From: Ophiura sarsii
Lineage: Eukaryota > Echinodermata > Ophiuroidea > Amphilepidida > Ophiuridae
Assembly (NCBI GenBank): GCA_035610835.1
Contig: CM069459.1
Location: forward strand, 58,311,817 to 58,375,816
Direction of reading: 5' to 3'
Length of the DNA: 64,000 nucleotides
A program made the translations under genes and the position numbers. A model generated the notes under the pieces. It saw only the letters and a list, made by a program, of their open reading frames with translations. It was not told the origin of the DNA and searched no databases. Position 1 is the first letter of the stretch, and each line of letters opens with the position of its first letter. Of the stretch, positions 51,701-64,000 are shown piece by piece.

Positions 51701-53051
51701 TGCTCTTATCGGCGCATAGAGCAGCTAGCAAGGTAGCATTACTCAGGAAAAGTCAAAAATCAACACAGATGTGTTTTTACATCACTTTTAAAAAATTTCA
51801 AACAAATCAAATCGTTGCTCGTATCTGCGCATAGAGCAGCTAGCAAGATAGCATTACTCAGGAAAAGTCAAAAATCAACACAGATGTGTTTTTACATCAC
51901 TTTCAAATTTTTTCAAAAAAATCCAATTGTTGCTCGTATGGGCGCATAGAGCAGCTAGCAAGGTAGCATTACTCAGGAAAAGTCAAAAATCAACACAGAT
52001 GTGTTTTTACATCACTTTCAAAAAAATTCAAAAAATCCAATTGTTGCTCGTATCGGCGCATAGAGCAGCTAGCAAGGTAGCATTACTCAGGAAAAGTCAA
52101 AAATCAACACAGATGTGTTTTTACATCACTTTTAAATTTTTTCAAAAAAATCAAATCGTTGCTCGTATGGGCGCATAGAGCAGCTAGCAAGGTAGCATTA
52201 CTCAGGAAAAGTCAAAAATCAACACAGATGTGTTTTTACATCACTTTTAAAAAATTTCAAACAAATCAAATCGTTGCTCGTATCTGCGCATAGAGCAGCT
52301 AGCAAGATAGCATTACTCAGGAAAAGTCAAAAATCAACACAAATGTGTTTTTACATCACTTTCAAATTTTTTCAAAAAAATCCAATTGTTGCTCGTATGG
52401 GCGCATAAAGCAGCTAGCAAGGTAGCATTACTCAGGAAAAGTCAAAAATCAACACAGATGTGTTTTTACATCACTTTTAAAAAATTTCAAACAAATCAAA
52501 TCGTTGCTCGTATCTGCGCATAGAGCAGCTAGCAAGATAGCATTACTCAGGAAAAGTCAAAAATCAACACAGATGTGTTTTTACATCACTTTCAAATTTT
52601 TTCAAAAAAATCCAATTGTTGCTCGTATGGGCGCATAGAGCAGCTAGCAAGGTAGCATTACTCAGGAAAAGTCAAAAATCAACACAGATGTGTTTTTACA
52701 TCACTTTCAAAAAAATTCAAAAAATCCAATTGTTGCTCGTATCGGCGCATAGAGCAGCTAGCAAGGTAGCATTACTCAGGAAAAGTCAAAAATCAACACA
52801 GATGTGTTTTTACATCACTTTTAAATTTTTTCAAAAAAATCAAATCGTTGCTCGTATCTGCGCATAGAGCAGCTAGCAAGATAGCATTACTCAGGAAAAG
52901 TCAAAAATCAACACAGATGTGTTTTTACATCACTTTTAAATTTTTTCAAAAAAATCCAATTGTTGCTCGTATCGGCGCATAGAGCAGCCAGCAAGGTAGC
53001 ATTACTCAGGAAAAGTCAAAAATCAACACAGATGTGTTTTTACATCACTTT
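46945..53051 (+). repeat. Duplicated segment 7, copy a (offset 8,498 bp)
   Basis: About 6.1 kb matching 55,443-61,549. Shared rare markers include two 114-bp type C units in a row (51.2-51.4 / 59.7-59.9 kb), the eight-A unit, and GCATAAAGCAG at 52,408/60,906. Differences seen are 47,052/55,550 (G/T), 47,851/56,349 (T/A), 48,621/57,119 (G/A) and 52,342/60,840 (A/G). The offset is 74 monomers minus 12 bases. Confidence 0.86.
48690..50870 (+). repeat. Duplicated segment 6, copy b (offset 7,122 bp)
   Basis: Second copy of 41,568-43,748, copied again to about 57,188-59,368 by the 8,498-bp duplication. The eight-A unit near 50,421-50,430 and its counterpart near 58,920 prove shared descent. Confidence 0.85.
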
Positions 53052-55940
53052 CAAATTTTTTCAAAAAAATCCAATTGTTGCTCGTATGGGCGCATAGAGC
53101 AGCTAGCAAGGTAGCATTACTCAGGAAAAGTCAAAAATCAACACATATGTGTTTTTACATCACTTTTAAAAAATTTCAAACAAATCAAATCGTTGCTCGT
53201 ATCTGCGCATAGAGCAGCTAGCAAGGTAGCATTACTCAGGAAAAGTCAAAAATCAACACAGATGTGTTTTTACATCACTTTTAAAAAATTTCAAACAAAT
53301 CAAATCGTTGCTCGTATCTGCGCATAGAGCAGCTAGCAAGATAGCATTACTCAGGAAAAGTCAAAAATCAACACAGATGTGTTTTTACATCACTTTCAAA
53401 TTTTTTCAAAAAAATCCAATTGTTGCTCGTATGGGCGCATAGAGCAGCTAGCAAGGTAGCATTACTCAGGAAAAGTCAAAAATCAACACAGATATGTTTT
53501 TACATCACTTTCAAATTTTTTCAAAAAAATCCAATTGTTGCTCTTATCGGCGCATAGAGCAGCTAGCAAGGTAGCATTACTCAGGAAAAGTCAAAAATCA
53601 ACACAGATGTGTTTTTACATCACTTTTAAAAAATTTCAAACAAATCAAATCGTTGCTCGTATCTGCGCATAGAGCAGCTAGCAAGATAGCATTACTCAGG
53701 AAAAGTCAAAAATCAACACAGATGTGTTTTTACATCACTTTCAAATTTTTTCAAAAAAATCCAATTGTTGCTCGTATGGGCGCATAGAGCAGCTAGCAAG
53801 GTAGCATTACTCAGGAAAAGTCAAAAATCAACACAGATGTGTTTTTACATCACTTTCAAAAAAATTCAAAAAATCCAATTGTTGCTCGTATCGGCGCATA
53901 GAGCAGCTAGCAAGGTAGCATTACTCAGGAAAAGTCAAAAATCAACACAGATGTGTTTTTACATCACTTTTAAATTTTTTCAAAAAAATCAAATCGTTGC
54001 TCGTATCTGCGCATAGAGCAGCTAGCAAGATAGCATTACTCAGGAAAAGTCAAAAATCAACACAGATGTGTTTTTACATCACTTTTAAATTTTTTCAAAA
54101 AAATCAAATCGTTGCTCGTATCTGCGCATAGAACAGCTAGCAAGATAGCATTACTCAGGAAAAGTCAAAAATCAACACAGATGTGTTTTTACATCACTTT
54201 TAAATTTTTTCAAAAAAATCCAATTGTTGCTCGTATGGGCGCATAGAGCAGCTAGCAAGGTAGCATTACTCAGGAAAAGTCAAAAATCAACACAGATGTG
54301 TTTTTACATCACTTTCAAATTTTTTATCGAAATCTAATTTTTGCTCGTATCGGGCGCATAGAGCAGCTAGCAAGGTAGCATTACTCAGGAAAAGTCGGAA
54401 ATCAACACGGATGTGTTTTTACATCACTTTCAAATTTTTTCAAAAAAATCCAATTGTTGCTCGTATGGGCGCATAGAGCAGCTAGCAAGGTAGCATTACT
54501 CAGGAAAAGTCAAAAATCAACACAGATGTGTTTTTACATCACTTTCAAAAAAATTCAAAAAATCCAATTGTTGCTCGTATCGGCGCATAGAGCAGCTAGC
54601 AAGGTAGCATTACTCAGGAAAAGTCAAAAATCAACACAGATGTGTTTTTACATCACTTTTAAAAAATTTCAAACAAATCAAATCGTTGCTCGTATCTGCG
54701 CATAGAGCAGCTAGCAAGATAGCATTACTCAGGAAAAGTCAAAAATCAACACAGATGTGTTTTTACATCACTTTCAAATTTTTTCAAAAAAATCCAATTG
54801 TTGCTCGTATGGGCGCATAGAGCAGCTAGCAAGGTAGCATTACTCAGGAAAAGTCAAAAATCAACACAGATGTGTTTTTACATCACTTTCAAAAAAATCC
54901 AAAAAATCCAATTGTTGCTCGTATCGGCGCATAGAGCAGCTAGCAAGGTAGCATTACTCAGGAAAAGTCAAAAATCAACACAGATGTGTTTTTACATCAC
55001 TTTTAAATTTTTTCAAAAAAATCAAATCGTTGCTCGTATCTGCGCATAGAGCAGCTAGCAAGATAGCATTACTCAGGAAAAGTCAAAAATCAACACAGAT
55101 GTGTTTTTACATCACTTTTAAATTTTTTCAAAAAAATCAAATCGTTGCTCGTATCTGCGCATAGAGCAGCTAGCAAGATAGCATTACTCAGGAAAAGTCA
55201 AAAATCAACACAGATGTGTTTTTACATCACTTTTAAATTTTTTCAAAAAAATCCAATTGTTGCTCGTATGGGCGCATAGAGCAGCTAGCAAGGTAGCATT
55301 ACTCAGGAAAAGTCAAAAATCAACACAGATGTGTTTTTACATCACTTTCAAATTTTTTATCGAAATCTAATTTTTGCTCGTATCGGGCGCATAGAGCAGC
55401 TAGCAAGGTAGCATTACTCAGGAAAAGTCGGAAATCAACACGGATGTGTTTTTACATCACTTTCAAATTTTTTCAAAAAAATCCAATTGTTGCTCGTATG
55501 GGCGCATAGAGCAGCTAGCAAGGTAGCATTACTCAGGAAAAGTCAAAAATCAACACAGATGTGTTTTTACATCACTTTCAAAAAAATTCAAAAAATCCAA
55601 TTGTTGCTCGTATCGGCGCATAGAGCAGCTAGCAAGGTAGCATTACTCAGGAAAAGTCAAAAATCAACACAGATGTGTTTTTACATCACTTTTAAATTTT
55701 TTCAAAAAAATCAAATCGTTGCTCGTATCTGCGCATAGAGCAGCTAGCAAGATAGCATTACTCAGGAAAAGTCAAAAATCAACACAGATGTGTTTTTACA
55801 TCACTTTTAAATTTTTTCAAAAAAATCAAATCGTTGCTCGTATCTGCGCATAGAGCAGCTAGCAAGATAGCATTACTCAGGAAAAGTCAAAAATCAACAC
55901 AGATGTGTTTTTACATCACTTTTAAATTTTTTCAAAAAAA
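52767..55940 (+). repeat. Tandem duplication, first 2,986-bp unit
   Basis: Positions 52,767-55,940 match 55,753-58,926, so a 2,986-bp unit (26 monomers minus 4 bases) stands twice in direct tandem with some 190 bp of overlap. The GAACAGC substitution at 54,133/57,119 is shared by both copies and seen nowhere else. Edges are G/A at 52,766/55,752 and the seven-A against eight-A tract at 55,941/58,927. Confidence 0.86.
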
Positions 55941-58900
55941 TCCAATTGTTGCTCGTATCGGCGCATAGAGCAGCCAGCAAGGTAGCATTACTCAGGAAAA
56001 GTCAAAAATCAACACAGATGTGTTTTTACATCACTTTCAAATTTTTTCAAAAAAATCCAATTGTTGCTCGTATGGGCGCATAGAGCAGCTAGCAAGGTAG
56101 CATTACTCAGGAAAAGTCAAAAATCAACACATATGTGTTTTTACATCACTTTTAAAAAATTTCAAACAAATCAAATCGTTGCTCGTATCTGCGCATAGAG
56201 CAGCTAGCAAGGTAGCATTACTCAGGAAAAGTCAAAAATCAACACAGATGTGTTTTTACATCACTTTTAAAAAATTTCAAACAAATCAAATCGTTGCTCG
56301 TATCTGCGCATAGAGCAGCTAGCAAGATAGCATTACTCAGGAAAAGTCAAAAATCAACACAGATGTGTTTTTACATCACTTTCAAATTTTTTCAAAAAAA
56401 TCCAATTGTTGCTCGTATGGGCGCATAGAGCAGCTAGCAAGGTAGCATTACTCAGGAAAAGTCAAAAATCAACACAGATATGTTTTTACATCACTTTCAA
56501 ATTTTTTCAAAAAAATCCAATTGTTGCTCTTATCGGCGCATAGAGCAGCTAGCAAGGTAGCATTACTCAGGAAAAGTCAAAAATCAACACAGATGTGTTT
56601 TTACATCACTTTTAAAAAATTTCAAACAAATCAAATCGTTGCTCGTATCTGCGCATAGAGCAGCTAGCAAGATAGCATTACTCAGGAAAAGTCAAAAATC
56701 AACACAGATGTGTTTTTACATCACTTTCAAATTTTTTCAAAAAAATCCAATTGTTGCTCGTATGGGCGCATAGAGCAGCTAGCAAGGTAGCATTACTCAG
56801 GAAAAGTCAAAAATCAACACAGATGTGTTTTTACATCACTTTCAAAAAAATTCAAAAAATCCAATTGTTGCTCGTATCGGCGCATAGAGCAGCTAGCAAG
56901 GTAGCATTACTCAGGAAAAGTCAAAAATCAACACAGATGTGTTTTTACATCACTTTTAAATTTTTTCAAAAAAATCAAATCGTTGCTCGTATCTGCGCAT
57001 AGAGCAGCTAGCAAGATAGCATTACTCAGGAAAAGTCAAAAATCAACACAGATGTGTTTTTACATCACTTTTAAATTTTTTCAAAAAAATCAAATCGTTG
57101 CTCGTATCTGCGCATAGAACAGCTAGCAAGATAGCATTACTCAGGAAAAGTCAAAAATCAACACAGATGTGTTTTTACATCACTTTTAAATTTTTTCAAA
57201 AAAATCCAATTGTTGCTCGTATGGGCGCATAGAGCAGCTAGCAAGGTAGCATTACTCAGGAAAAGTCAAAAATCAACACAGATGTGTTTTTACATCACTT
57301 TCAAATTTTTTATCGAAATCTAATTTTTGCTCGTATCGGGCGCATAGAGCAGCTAGCAAGGTAGCATTACTCAGGAAAAGTCGGAAATCAACACGGATGT
57401 GTTTTTACATCACTTTCAAATTTTTTCAAAAAAATCCAATTGTTGCTCGTATGGGCGCATAGAGCAGCTAGCAAGGTAGCATTACTCAGGAAAAGTCAAA
57501 AATCAACACAGATGTGTTTTTACATCACTTTCAAAAAAATTCAAAAAATCCAATTGTTGCTCGTATCGGCGCATAGAGCAGCTAGCAAGGTAGCATTACT
57601 CAGGAAAAGTCAAAAATCAACACAGATGTGTTTTTACATCACTTTTAAAAAATTTCAAACAAATCAAATCGTTGCTCGTATCTGCGCATAGAGCAGCTAG
57701 CAAGATAGCATTACTCAGGAAAAGTCAAAAATCAACACAGATGTGTTTTTACATCACTTTCAAATTTTTTCAAAAAAATCCAATTGTTGCTCGTATGGGC
57801 GCATAGAGCAGCTAGCAAGGTAGCATTACTCAGGAAAAGTCAAAAATCAACACAGATGTGTTTTTACATCACTTTCAAAAAAATCCAAAAAATCCAATTG
57901 TTGCTCGTATCGGCGCATAGAGCAGCTAGCAAGGTAGCATTACTCAGGAAAAGTCAAAAATCAACACAGATGTGTTTTTACATCACTTTTAAATTTTTTC
58001 AAAAAAATCAAATCGTTGCTCGTATCTGCGCATAGAGCAGCTAGCAAGATAGCATTACTCAGGAAAAGTCAAAAATCAACACAGATGTGTTTTTACATCA
58101 CTTTTAAATTTTTTCAAAAAAATCAAATCGTTGCTCGTATCTGCGCATAGAGCAGCTAGCAAGATAGCATTACTCAGGAAAAGTCAAAAATCAACACAGA
58201 TGTGTTTTTACATCACTTTTAAATTTTTTCAAAAAAATCCAATTGTTGCTCGTATGGGCGCATAGAGCAGCTAGCAAGGTAGCATTACTCAGGAAAAGTC
58301 AAAAATCAACACAGATGTGTTTTTACATCACTTTCAAATTTTTTATCGAAATCTAATTTTTGCTCGTATCGGGCGCATAGAGCAGCTAGCAAGGTAGCAT
58401 TACTCAGGAAAAGTCGGAAATCAACACGGATGTGTTTTTACATCACTTTCAAATTTTTTCAAAAAAATCCAATTGTTGCTCGTATGGGCGCATAGAGCAG
58501 CTAGCAAGGTAGCATTACTCAGGAAAAGTCAAAAATCAACACAGATGTGTTTTTACATCACTTTCAAAAAAATTCAAAAAATCCAATTGTTGCTCGTATC
58601 GGCGCATAGAGCAGCTAGCAAGGTAGCATTACTCAGGAAAAGTCAAAAATCAACACAGATGTGTTTTTACATCACTTTTAAATTTTTTCAAAAAAATCAA
58701 ATCGTTGCTCGTATCTGCGCATAGAGCAGCTAGCAAGATAGCATTACTCAGGAAAAGTCAAAAATCAACACAGATGTGTTTTTACATCACTTTTAAATTT
58801 TTTCAAAAAAATCAAATCGTTGCTCGTATCTGCGCATAGAGCAGCTAGCAAGATAGCATTACTCAGGAAAAGTCAAAAATCAACACAGATGTGTTTTTAC

Positions 58901-61549
58901 ATCACTTTTAAATTTTTTCAAAAAAAATCCAATTGTTGCTCGTATGGGCGCATAGAGCAGCTAGCAAGGTAGCATTACTCAGGAAAAGTCAAAAATCAAC
59001 ACAGATGTGTTTTTACATCACTTTCAAATTTTTTATCGAAATCTAATTTTTGCTCGTATCGGGCGCATAGAGCAGCTAGCAAGGTAGCATTACTCAGGAA
59101 AAGTCAAAAATCAACACAGATGTGTTTTTACATCACTTTCAAAAAAATTCAAAAAATCCAATTGTTGCTCGTATGGGCGCATAGAGCAGCTAGCAAGGTA
59201 GCATTACTCAGGAAAAGTCAAAAATCAACACAGATGTGTTTTTACATCACTTTTAAATTTTTTCAAAAAAATCAAATCGTTGCTCGTATCTGCGCATAGA
59301 GCAGCTAGCAAGATAGCATTACTCAGGAAAAGTCAAAAATCAACACAGATGTGTTTTTACATCACTTTTAAATTTTTTCAAAAAAATCAAATCGTTGCTC
59401 GTATCTGCGCATAGAGCAGCTAGCAAGATAGCATTACTCAGGAAAAGTCAAAAATCAACACAGATGTGTTTTTACATCACTTTTAAATTTTTTCAAAAAA
59501 ATCCAATTGTTGCTCGTATGGGCGCATAGAGCAGCTAGCAAGGTAGCATTACTCAGGAAAAGTCAAAAATCAACACAGATGTGTTTTTACATCACTTTCA
59601 AATTTTTTATCGAAATCTAATTTTTGCTCGTATCGGGCGCATAGAGCAGCTAGCAAGGTAGCATTACTCAGGAAAAGTCAAAAATCAACACAGATGTGTT
59701 TTTACATCACTTTCAAAAAAATTCAAAAAATCCAATTGTTGCTCGTATCGGCGCATAGAGCAGCTAGCAAGGTAGCATTACTCAGGAAAAGTCAAAAATC
59801 AACACAGATGTGTTTTTACATCACTTTCAAAAAAATTCAAAAAATCCAATTGTTGCTCGTATCGGCGCATAGAGCAGCTAGCAAGGTAGCATTACTCAGG
59901 AAAAGTCAAAAATCAACACAGATGTGTTTTTACATCACTTTTAAAAAATTTCAAACAAATCAAATCGTTGCTCGTATCTGCGCATAGAGCAGCTAGCAAG
60001 ATAGCATTACTCAGGAAAAGTCAAAAATCAACACAGATGTGTTTTTACATCACTTTCAAATTTTTTCAAAAAAATCCAATTGTTGCTCGTATGGGCGCAT
60101 AGAGCAGCTAGCAAGGTAGCATTACTCAGGAAAAGTCAAAAATCAACACAGATATGTTTTTACATCACTTTCAAATTTTTTCAAAAAAATCCAATTGTTG
60201 CTCTTATCGGCGCATAGAGCAGCTAGCAAGGTAGCATTACTCAGGAAAAGTCAAAAATCAACACAGATGTGTTTTTACATCACTTTTAAAAAATTTCAAA
60301 CAAATCAAATCGTTGCTCGTATCTGCGCATAGAGCAGCTAGCAAGATAGCATTACTCAGGAAAAGTCAAAAATCAACACAGATGTGTTTTTACATCACTT
60401 TCAAATTTTTTCAAAAAAATCCAATTGTTGCTCGTATGGGCGCATAGAGCAGCTAGCAAGGTAGCATTACTCAGGAAAAGTCAAAAATCAACACAGATGT
60501 GTTTTTACATCACTTTCAAAAAAATTCAAAAAATCCAATTGTTGCTCGTATCGGCGCATAGAGCAGCTAGCAAGGTAGCATTACTCAGGAAAAGTCAAAA
60601 ATCAACACAGATGTGTTTTTACATCACTTTTAAATTTTTTCAAAAAAATCAAATCGTTGCTCGTATGGGCGCATAGAGCAGCTAGCAAGGTAGCATTACT
60701 CAGGAAAAGTCAAAAATCAACACAGATGTGTTTTTACATCACTTTTAAAAAATTTCAAACAAATCAAATCGTTGCTCGTATCTGCGCATAGAGCAGCTAG
60801 CAAGATAGCATTACTCAGGAAAAGTCAAAAATCAACACAGATGTGTTTTTACATCACTTTCAAATTTTTTCAAAAAAATCCAATTGTTGCTCGTATGGGC
60901 GCATAAAGCAGCTAGCAAGGTAGCATTACTCAGGAAAAGTCAAAAATCAACACAGATGTGTTTTTACATCACTTTTAAAAAATTTCAAACAAATCAAATC
61001 GTTGCTCGTATCTGCGCATAGAGCAGCTAGCAAGATAGCATTACTCAGGAAAAGTCAAAAATCAACACAGATGTGTTTTTACATCACTTTCAAATTTTTT
61101 CAAAAAAATCCAATTGTTGCTCGTATGGGCGCATAGAGCAGCTAGCAAGGTAGCATTACTCAGGAAAAGTCAAAAATCAACACAGATGTGTTTTTACATC
61201 ACTTTCAAAAAAATTCAAAAAATCCAATTGTTGCTCGTATCGGCGCATAGAGCAGCTAGCAAGGTAGCATTACTCAGGAAAAGTCAAAAATCAACACAGA
61301 TGTGTTTTTACATCACTTTTAAATTTTTTCAAAAAAATCAAATCGTTGCTCGTATCTGCGCATAGAGCAGCTAGCAAGATAGCATTACTCAGGAAAAGTC
61401 AAAAATCAACACAGATGTGTTTTTACATCACTTTTAAATTTTTTCAAAAAAATCCAATTGTTGCTCGTATCGGCGCATAGAGCAGCCAGCAAGGTAGCAT
61501 TACTCAGGAAAAGTCAAAAATCAACACAGATGTGTTTTTACATCACTTT
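55443..61549 (+). repeat. Duplicated segment 7, copy b (offset 8,498 bp)
   Basis: Second copy of 46,945-53,051. At 57,119 it has GAACAGC, shared with 54,133 but not with 48,621, so part of this copy is closer to the 52.8-55.9 kb block than to its 8,498-bp partner. The right edge is C/T at 53,052/61,550. Confidence 0.86.
55753..58926 (+). repeat. Tandem duplication, second 2,986-bp unit
   Basis: Direct second copy of 52,767-55,940; no private difference was noticed. Its right end runs into the eight-A unit that links it to 43.3 and 50.4 kb, so the exchange point lies within or just before that A tract. Confidence 0.86.
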
Positions 61550-62402
61550 TAAATTTTTTCAAAAAAATCAAATCGTTGCTCGTATGGGCGCATAGAGCAG
61601 CTAGCAAGGTAGCATTACTCAGGAAAAGTCAAAAATCAACACAGATGTGTTTTTACATCACTTTTAAAAAATTTCAAACAAATCAAATCGTTGCTCGTAT
61701 CTGCGCATAGAGCAGCTAGCAAGATAGCATTACTCAGGAAAAGTCAAAAATCAACACAGATGTGTTTTTACATCACTTTCAAATTTTTTCAAAAAAATCC
61801 AATTGTTGCTCGTATGGGCGCATAGAGCAGCTAGCAAGGTAGCATTACTCAGGAAAAGTCAAAAATCAACACAGATGTGTTTTTACATCACTTTCAAAAA
61901 AATTCAAAAAATCCAATTGTTGCTCGTATCGGCGCATAGAGCAGCTAGCAAGGTAGCATTACTCAGGAAAAGTCAAAAATCAACACAGATGTGTTTTTAC
62001 ATCACTTTTAAATTTTTTCAAAAAAATCAAATCGTTGCTCGTATCTGCGCATAGAGCAGCTAGCAAGATAGCATTACTCAGGAAAAGTCAAAAATCAACA
62101 CAGATGTGTTTTTACATCACTTTTAAATTTTTTCAAAAAAATCAAATCGTTGCTCGTATCTGCGCATAGAGCAGCTAGCAAGATAGCATTATTCAGGAAA
62201 AGTCAAAAATCAACACAGATGTGTTTTTACATCACTTTCAAATTTTTTCAAAAAAATCCAATTGTTGCTCGTATCGGCGCATAGAGCAGCTAGCAAGGTA
62301 GCATTACTCAGGAAAAGTCAAAAATCAACACATATGTGTTTTTACATCACTTTCAAATTTTTTATCGAAATCTAATTTTTGCTCGTATCGGGCGCATAGA
62401 GC

Positions 62403-64000
62403 AGCTAGCAAGGTAGCATTACTCAGGAAAAGTCAAAAATCAACACAGATGTGTTTTTACATCACTTTCAAAAAAATTCAAAAAATCCAATTGTTGCTCG
62501 TATCGGCGCATAGAGCAGCTAGCAAGGTAGCATTACTCAGGAAAAGTCAAAAATCAACACAGATGTGTTTTTACATCACTTTCAAATTTTTTATCGAAAT
62601 CTAATTTTTGCTCGTATCGGGCGCATAGAGCAGCTAGCAAGGTAGCATTACTCAGGAAAAGTCGGAAATCTACACGGATGTGTTTTTACATCACTTTTAA
62701 ATTTTTCATCGAAATCTAATTTTTGCTCGTATCGGGCGCATAGAGCAGCTAGCAAGGTAGCATTACTCAGGAAAAGTCGGAAATCAACACGGATGTGTTT
62801 TTACATCACTTTTAAATTTTTTCAAAAAAATCGAATTGTGCTTTTACATCACTTTGAAATTTTTCATAGAAATCCAATTTTTGATCGTATCGGGCGCATA
62901 GAGCAGCTAGCAAGGTAGCATTACTCAGCAAAAGTCGGAAATCAACACAGATGTGTTTTTACATCACTTTTAAATTTTTCATAAAAATCGAATTGTGTTT
63001 TTACATCACTTTTAAATTTTTCATCGAAATCTAATTTTTGCTCGTATCGGGCGCATAGAGCAGCTAGCAAGGTAGCATTACTCAGGAAAATTCGGAAATC
63101 AACACGGATGTGTTTTTACATCACTTTTAAATTTTTCATAAAAATCGAATTGTGTTTTTACATCACTTTGAAATTTTTCATCGAAATCTAATTTTTGCTC
63201 GTATCGGGCGCATAGAGCAGCTAGCAAGGTAGCATAACTCAGGAAAAGTCGGAAATCAACACGGATGTGTTTTTACATCACTTTTAAATTTTTCATAAAA
63301 ATCGAATTGTGTTTTTACATCACTTTGAAATTTTTCATCGAAATCTAATTTTTGCTCGTATCGGGCGCATAGAGCAGCTAGCAAGGTAGCATAACTCAGG
63401 AAAAGTCGGAAATCAACACGGATGTGTTTTTACATCACTCTTAAATTTTTCATAAAAATCGAATTGTGTTTTTACATCACTTTGAAATTTTTCATCGAAA
63501 TCTAATTTTTGCTCGTATCGGGCGCATAGAGCAGCTAGCAAGGTAGCATTACTTAGGAAAAGTCGGAAATCAACACAGATGTGTTTTTACATCACTTTTA
63601 AATTTTTCATAAAAATCGAATTGTGCTTTTACATCACTTTGAAATTTTTCATAGAAATCCAATTTTTGATCGTATCGGGCGCATAGAGCAGCTAGCAAGA
63701 TAGCATTACTCAGGAAAAGTCAAAAATCAACACAGATGTGTTTTTACATCACTTTCAAATTTTTTCAAAAAAATCCAATTGTTGCTCGTATGGGCGCATA
63801 GAGCAGCTAGCAAGGTAGCATTACTCAGGAAAAGTCAAAAATCAACACAGATATGTTTTTACATCACTTTCAAAATTTTTCAAAAAAATCCAATTGTTGC
63901 TCTTATCGGCGCATAGAGCAGCTAGCAAGGTAGCATTACTCAGGAAAAGTCAAAAATCAACACAGATGTGTTTTTACATCACTTTTAAAAAATTTCAAAC
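62403..64000 (+). repeat. Right copy of terminal duplication (offset 62,402 bp)
   Basis: This repeats 1-1,598 with a single substitution. It is entered from a chimeric monomer near 62,290-62,400 that has the CATATG front of a type B unit joined to an F-type end. That junction has no counterpart seen elsewhere in the window, so it may mark the breakpoint that created the duplication. Confidence 0.93.
62744..63686 (+). repeat. Divergent block: six extended monomers (right copy)
   Basis: This is the same block as 342-1284, shifted by 62,402 bp, with every internal marker in the same place. The only difference seen is at 62,761 (C) against 359 (A): the left copy reads GTAGAATTAC where this copy and other monomers read GTAGCATTAC. 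Confidence 0.95.

Larger units (their letters stand above)
1..64000 (+). repeat. Satellite DNA array, ~115-bp monomer, about 550 copies
   Basis: The window is tandem repeats from end to end. Setting the monomer start at AGCAGCTAGC, the usual unit is 115 bp and ends GCGCATAG; one common variant is 114 bp and rare ones are 116 or 157-158 bp. All copies face the same way. The first ~68 bp (AGCAGCTAGC through TTTTTACATCAC) is nearly invariant, while the last ~47 bp, rich in A and T tracts, defines the monomer types. A counted type A monomer has 41 G/C in 115 bp, about 36%. No stretch above 300 bp is free of the repeat and no unique sequence is present. Large gene-free arrays of this kind are known from eukaryotic centromeric and heterochromatic DNA; that placement is inference, because no flanking DNA is visible. 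I do not recognise the family. Confidence 0.98.

Noticed and set aside
2527..62054. About 60 open frames of 72-97 codons on the + strand
   Set aside because: All are the same translation of a type C unit plus its neighbour. Most start at TTG rather than ATG, end at the TAG in GCGCATAG, and exist only because the 114-bp unit keeps frame. Nothing resembles a known protein, and there is no sign of coding constraint. They are by-products of the repeat.
1..64000. CRISPR array
   Set aside because: Repeats abut directly with no unique spacers, the unit of about 115 bp is far longer than a CRISPR repeat, and no cas-like gene is present.
1..64000. Bacterial or phage origin, with promoters, terminators or rho-independent hairpins
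   Set aside because: The T-rich runs are parts of every monomer, and the GATGT/ACATC stem is only 5 bp with A/T content and no following gene. A 64 kb gene-free tandem array is not typical of bacterial or phage DNA.
1..64000. Transposable-element insertions or tRNA-derived repeats inside the array
   Set aside because: No break in the monomer pattern, no target-site duplication, no terminal repeats and no cloverleaf-like sequence were seen. The only insertions are the 42-bp duplication and single A's.

Overview
The whole 64 kb window is one gene-free satellite DNA array. A monomer of about 115 bp, roughly 64% A+T, is repeated head to tail some 550 times on a single strand, with no inversion, no unique DNA and no inserted transposon that I can see. 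I support no protein-coding gene, tRNA, rRNA or CRISPR array. The only open frames are short, overlap monomer junctions and recur wherever a 114-bp monomer occurs. A homogeneous array of this size points to eukaryotic heterochromatin (centromeric, pericentromeric, subtelomeric, or on a sex or B chromosome). I do not recognise the family and cannot name the organism.

Layout. Positions 1-341 hold three ordinary or F-type monomers. Positions 342-1284 hold a divergent block of six extended monomers (157-158 bp) carrying a 42-bp internal duplication. Positions 1285 to about 62,400 hold the main array, built from a few monomer types that share a nearly invariant first ~68 bp and differ in an A/T-tract-rich 3' part. 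The types are: A, ending TATGGG; B, with the AAAAAATTT core; C, 114 bp; D, ending ATCTG; E, ending TATCGG and followed by CAGCC; the GATATG/CTCTTAT type; and an F/G pair resembling the divergent block. From 62,403 to the end the sequence repeats positions 1-1,598 with one mismatch, so the divergent block recurs at a spacing of 62,402 bp.

There is no single fixed higher-order repeat. The main array is instead a nest of large near-identical duplications, most clearly at offsets 2,986, 4,136, 5,629, 6,206, 7,122, 8,386, 8,498, 9,191 and 15,053 bp. Each offset is close to a whole number of monomers. Two of them (6,206 and 2,986) are direct tandem duplications. Rare shared and private substitutions allow part of the order of events to be read. 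This pattern fits recent repeated unequal exchange, break-induced replication or circle reinsertion, but assembly error in a long satellite has to be excluded. All coordinates and identities were read by eye; duplication edges should be accurate to a few bases.
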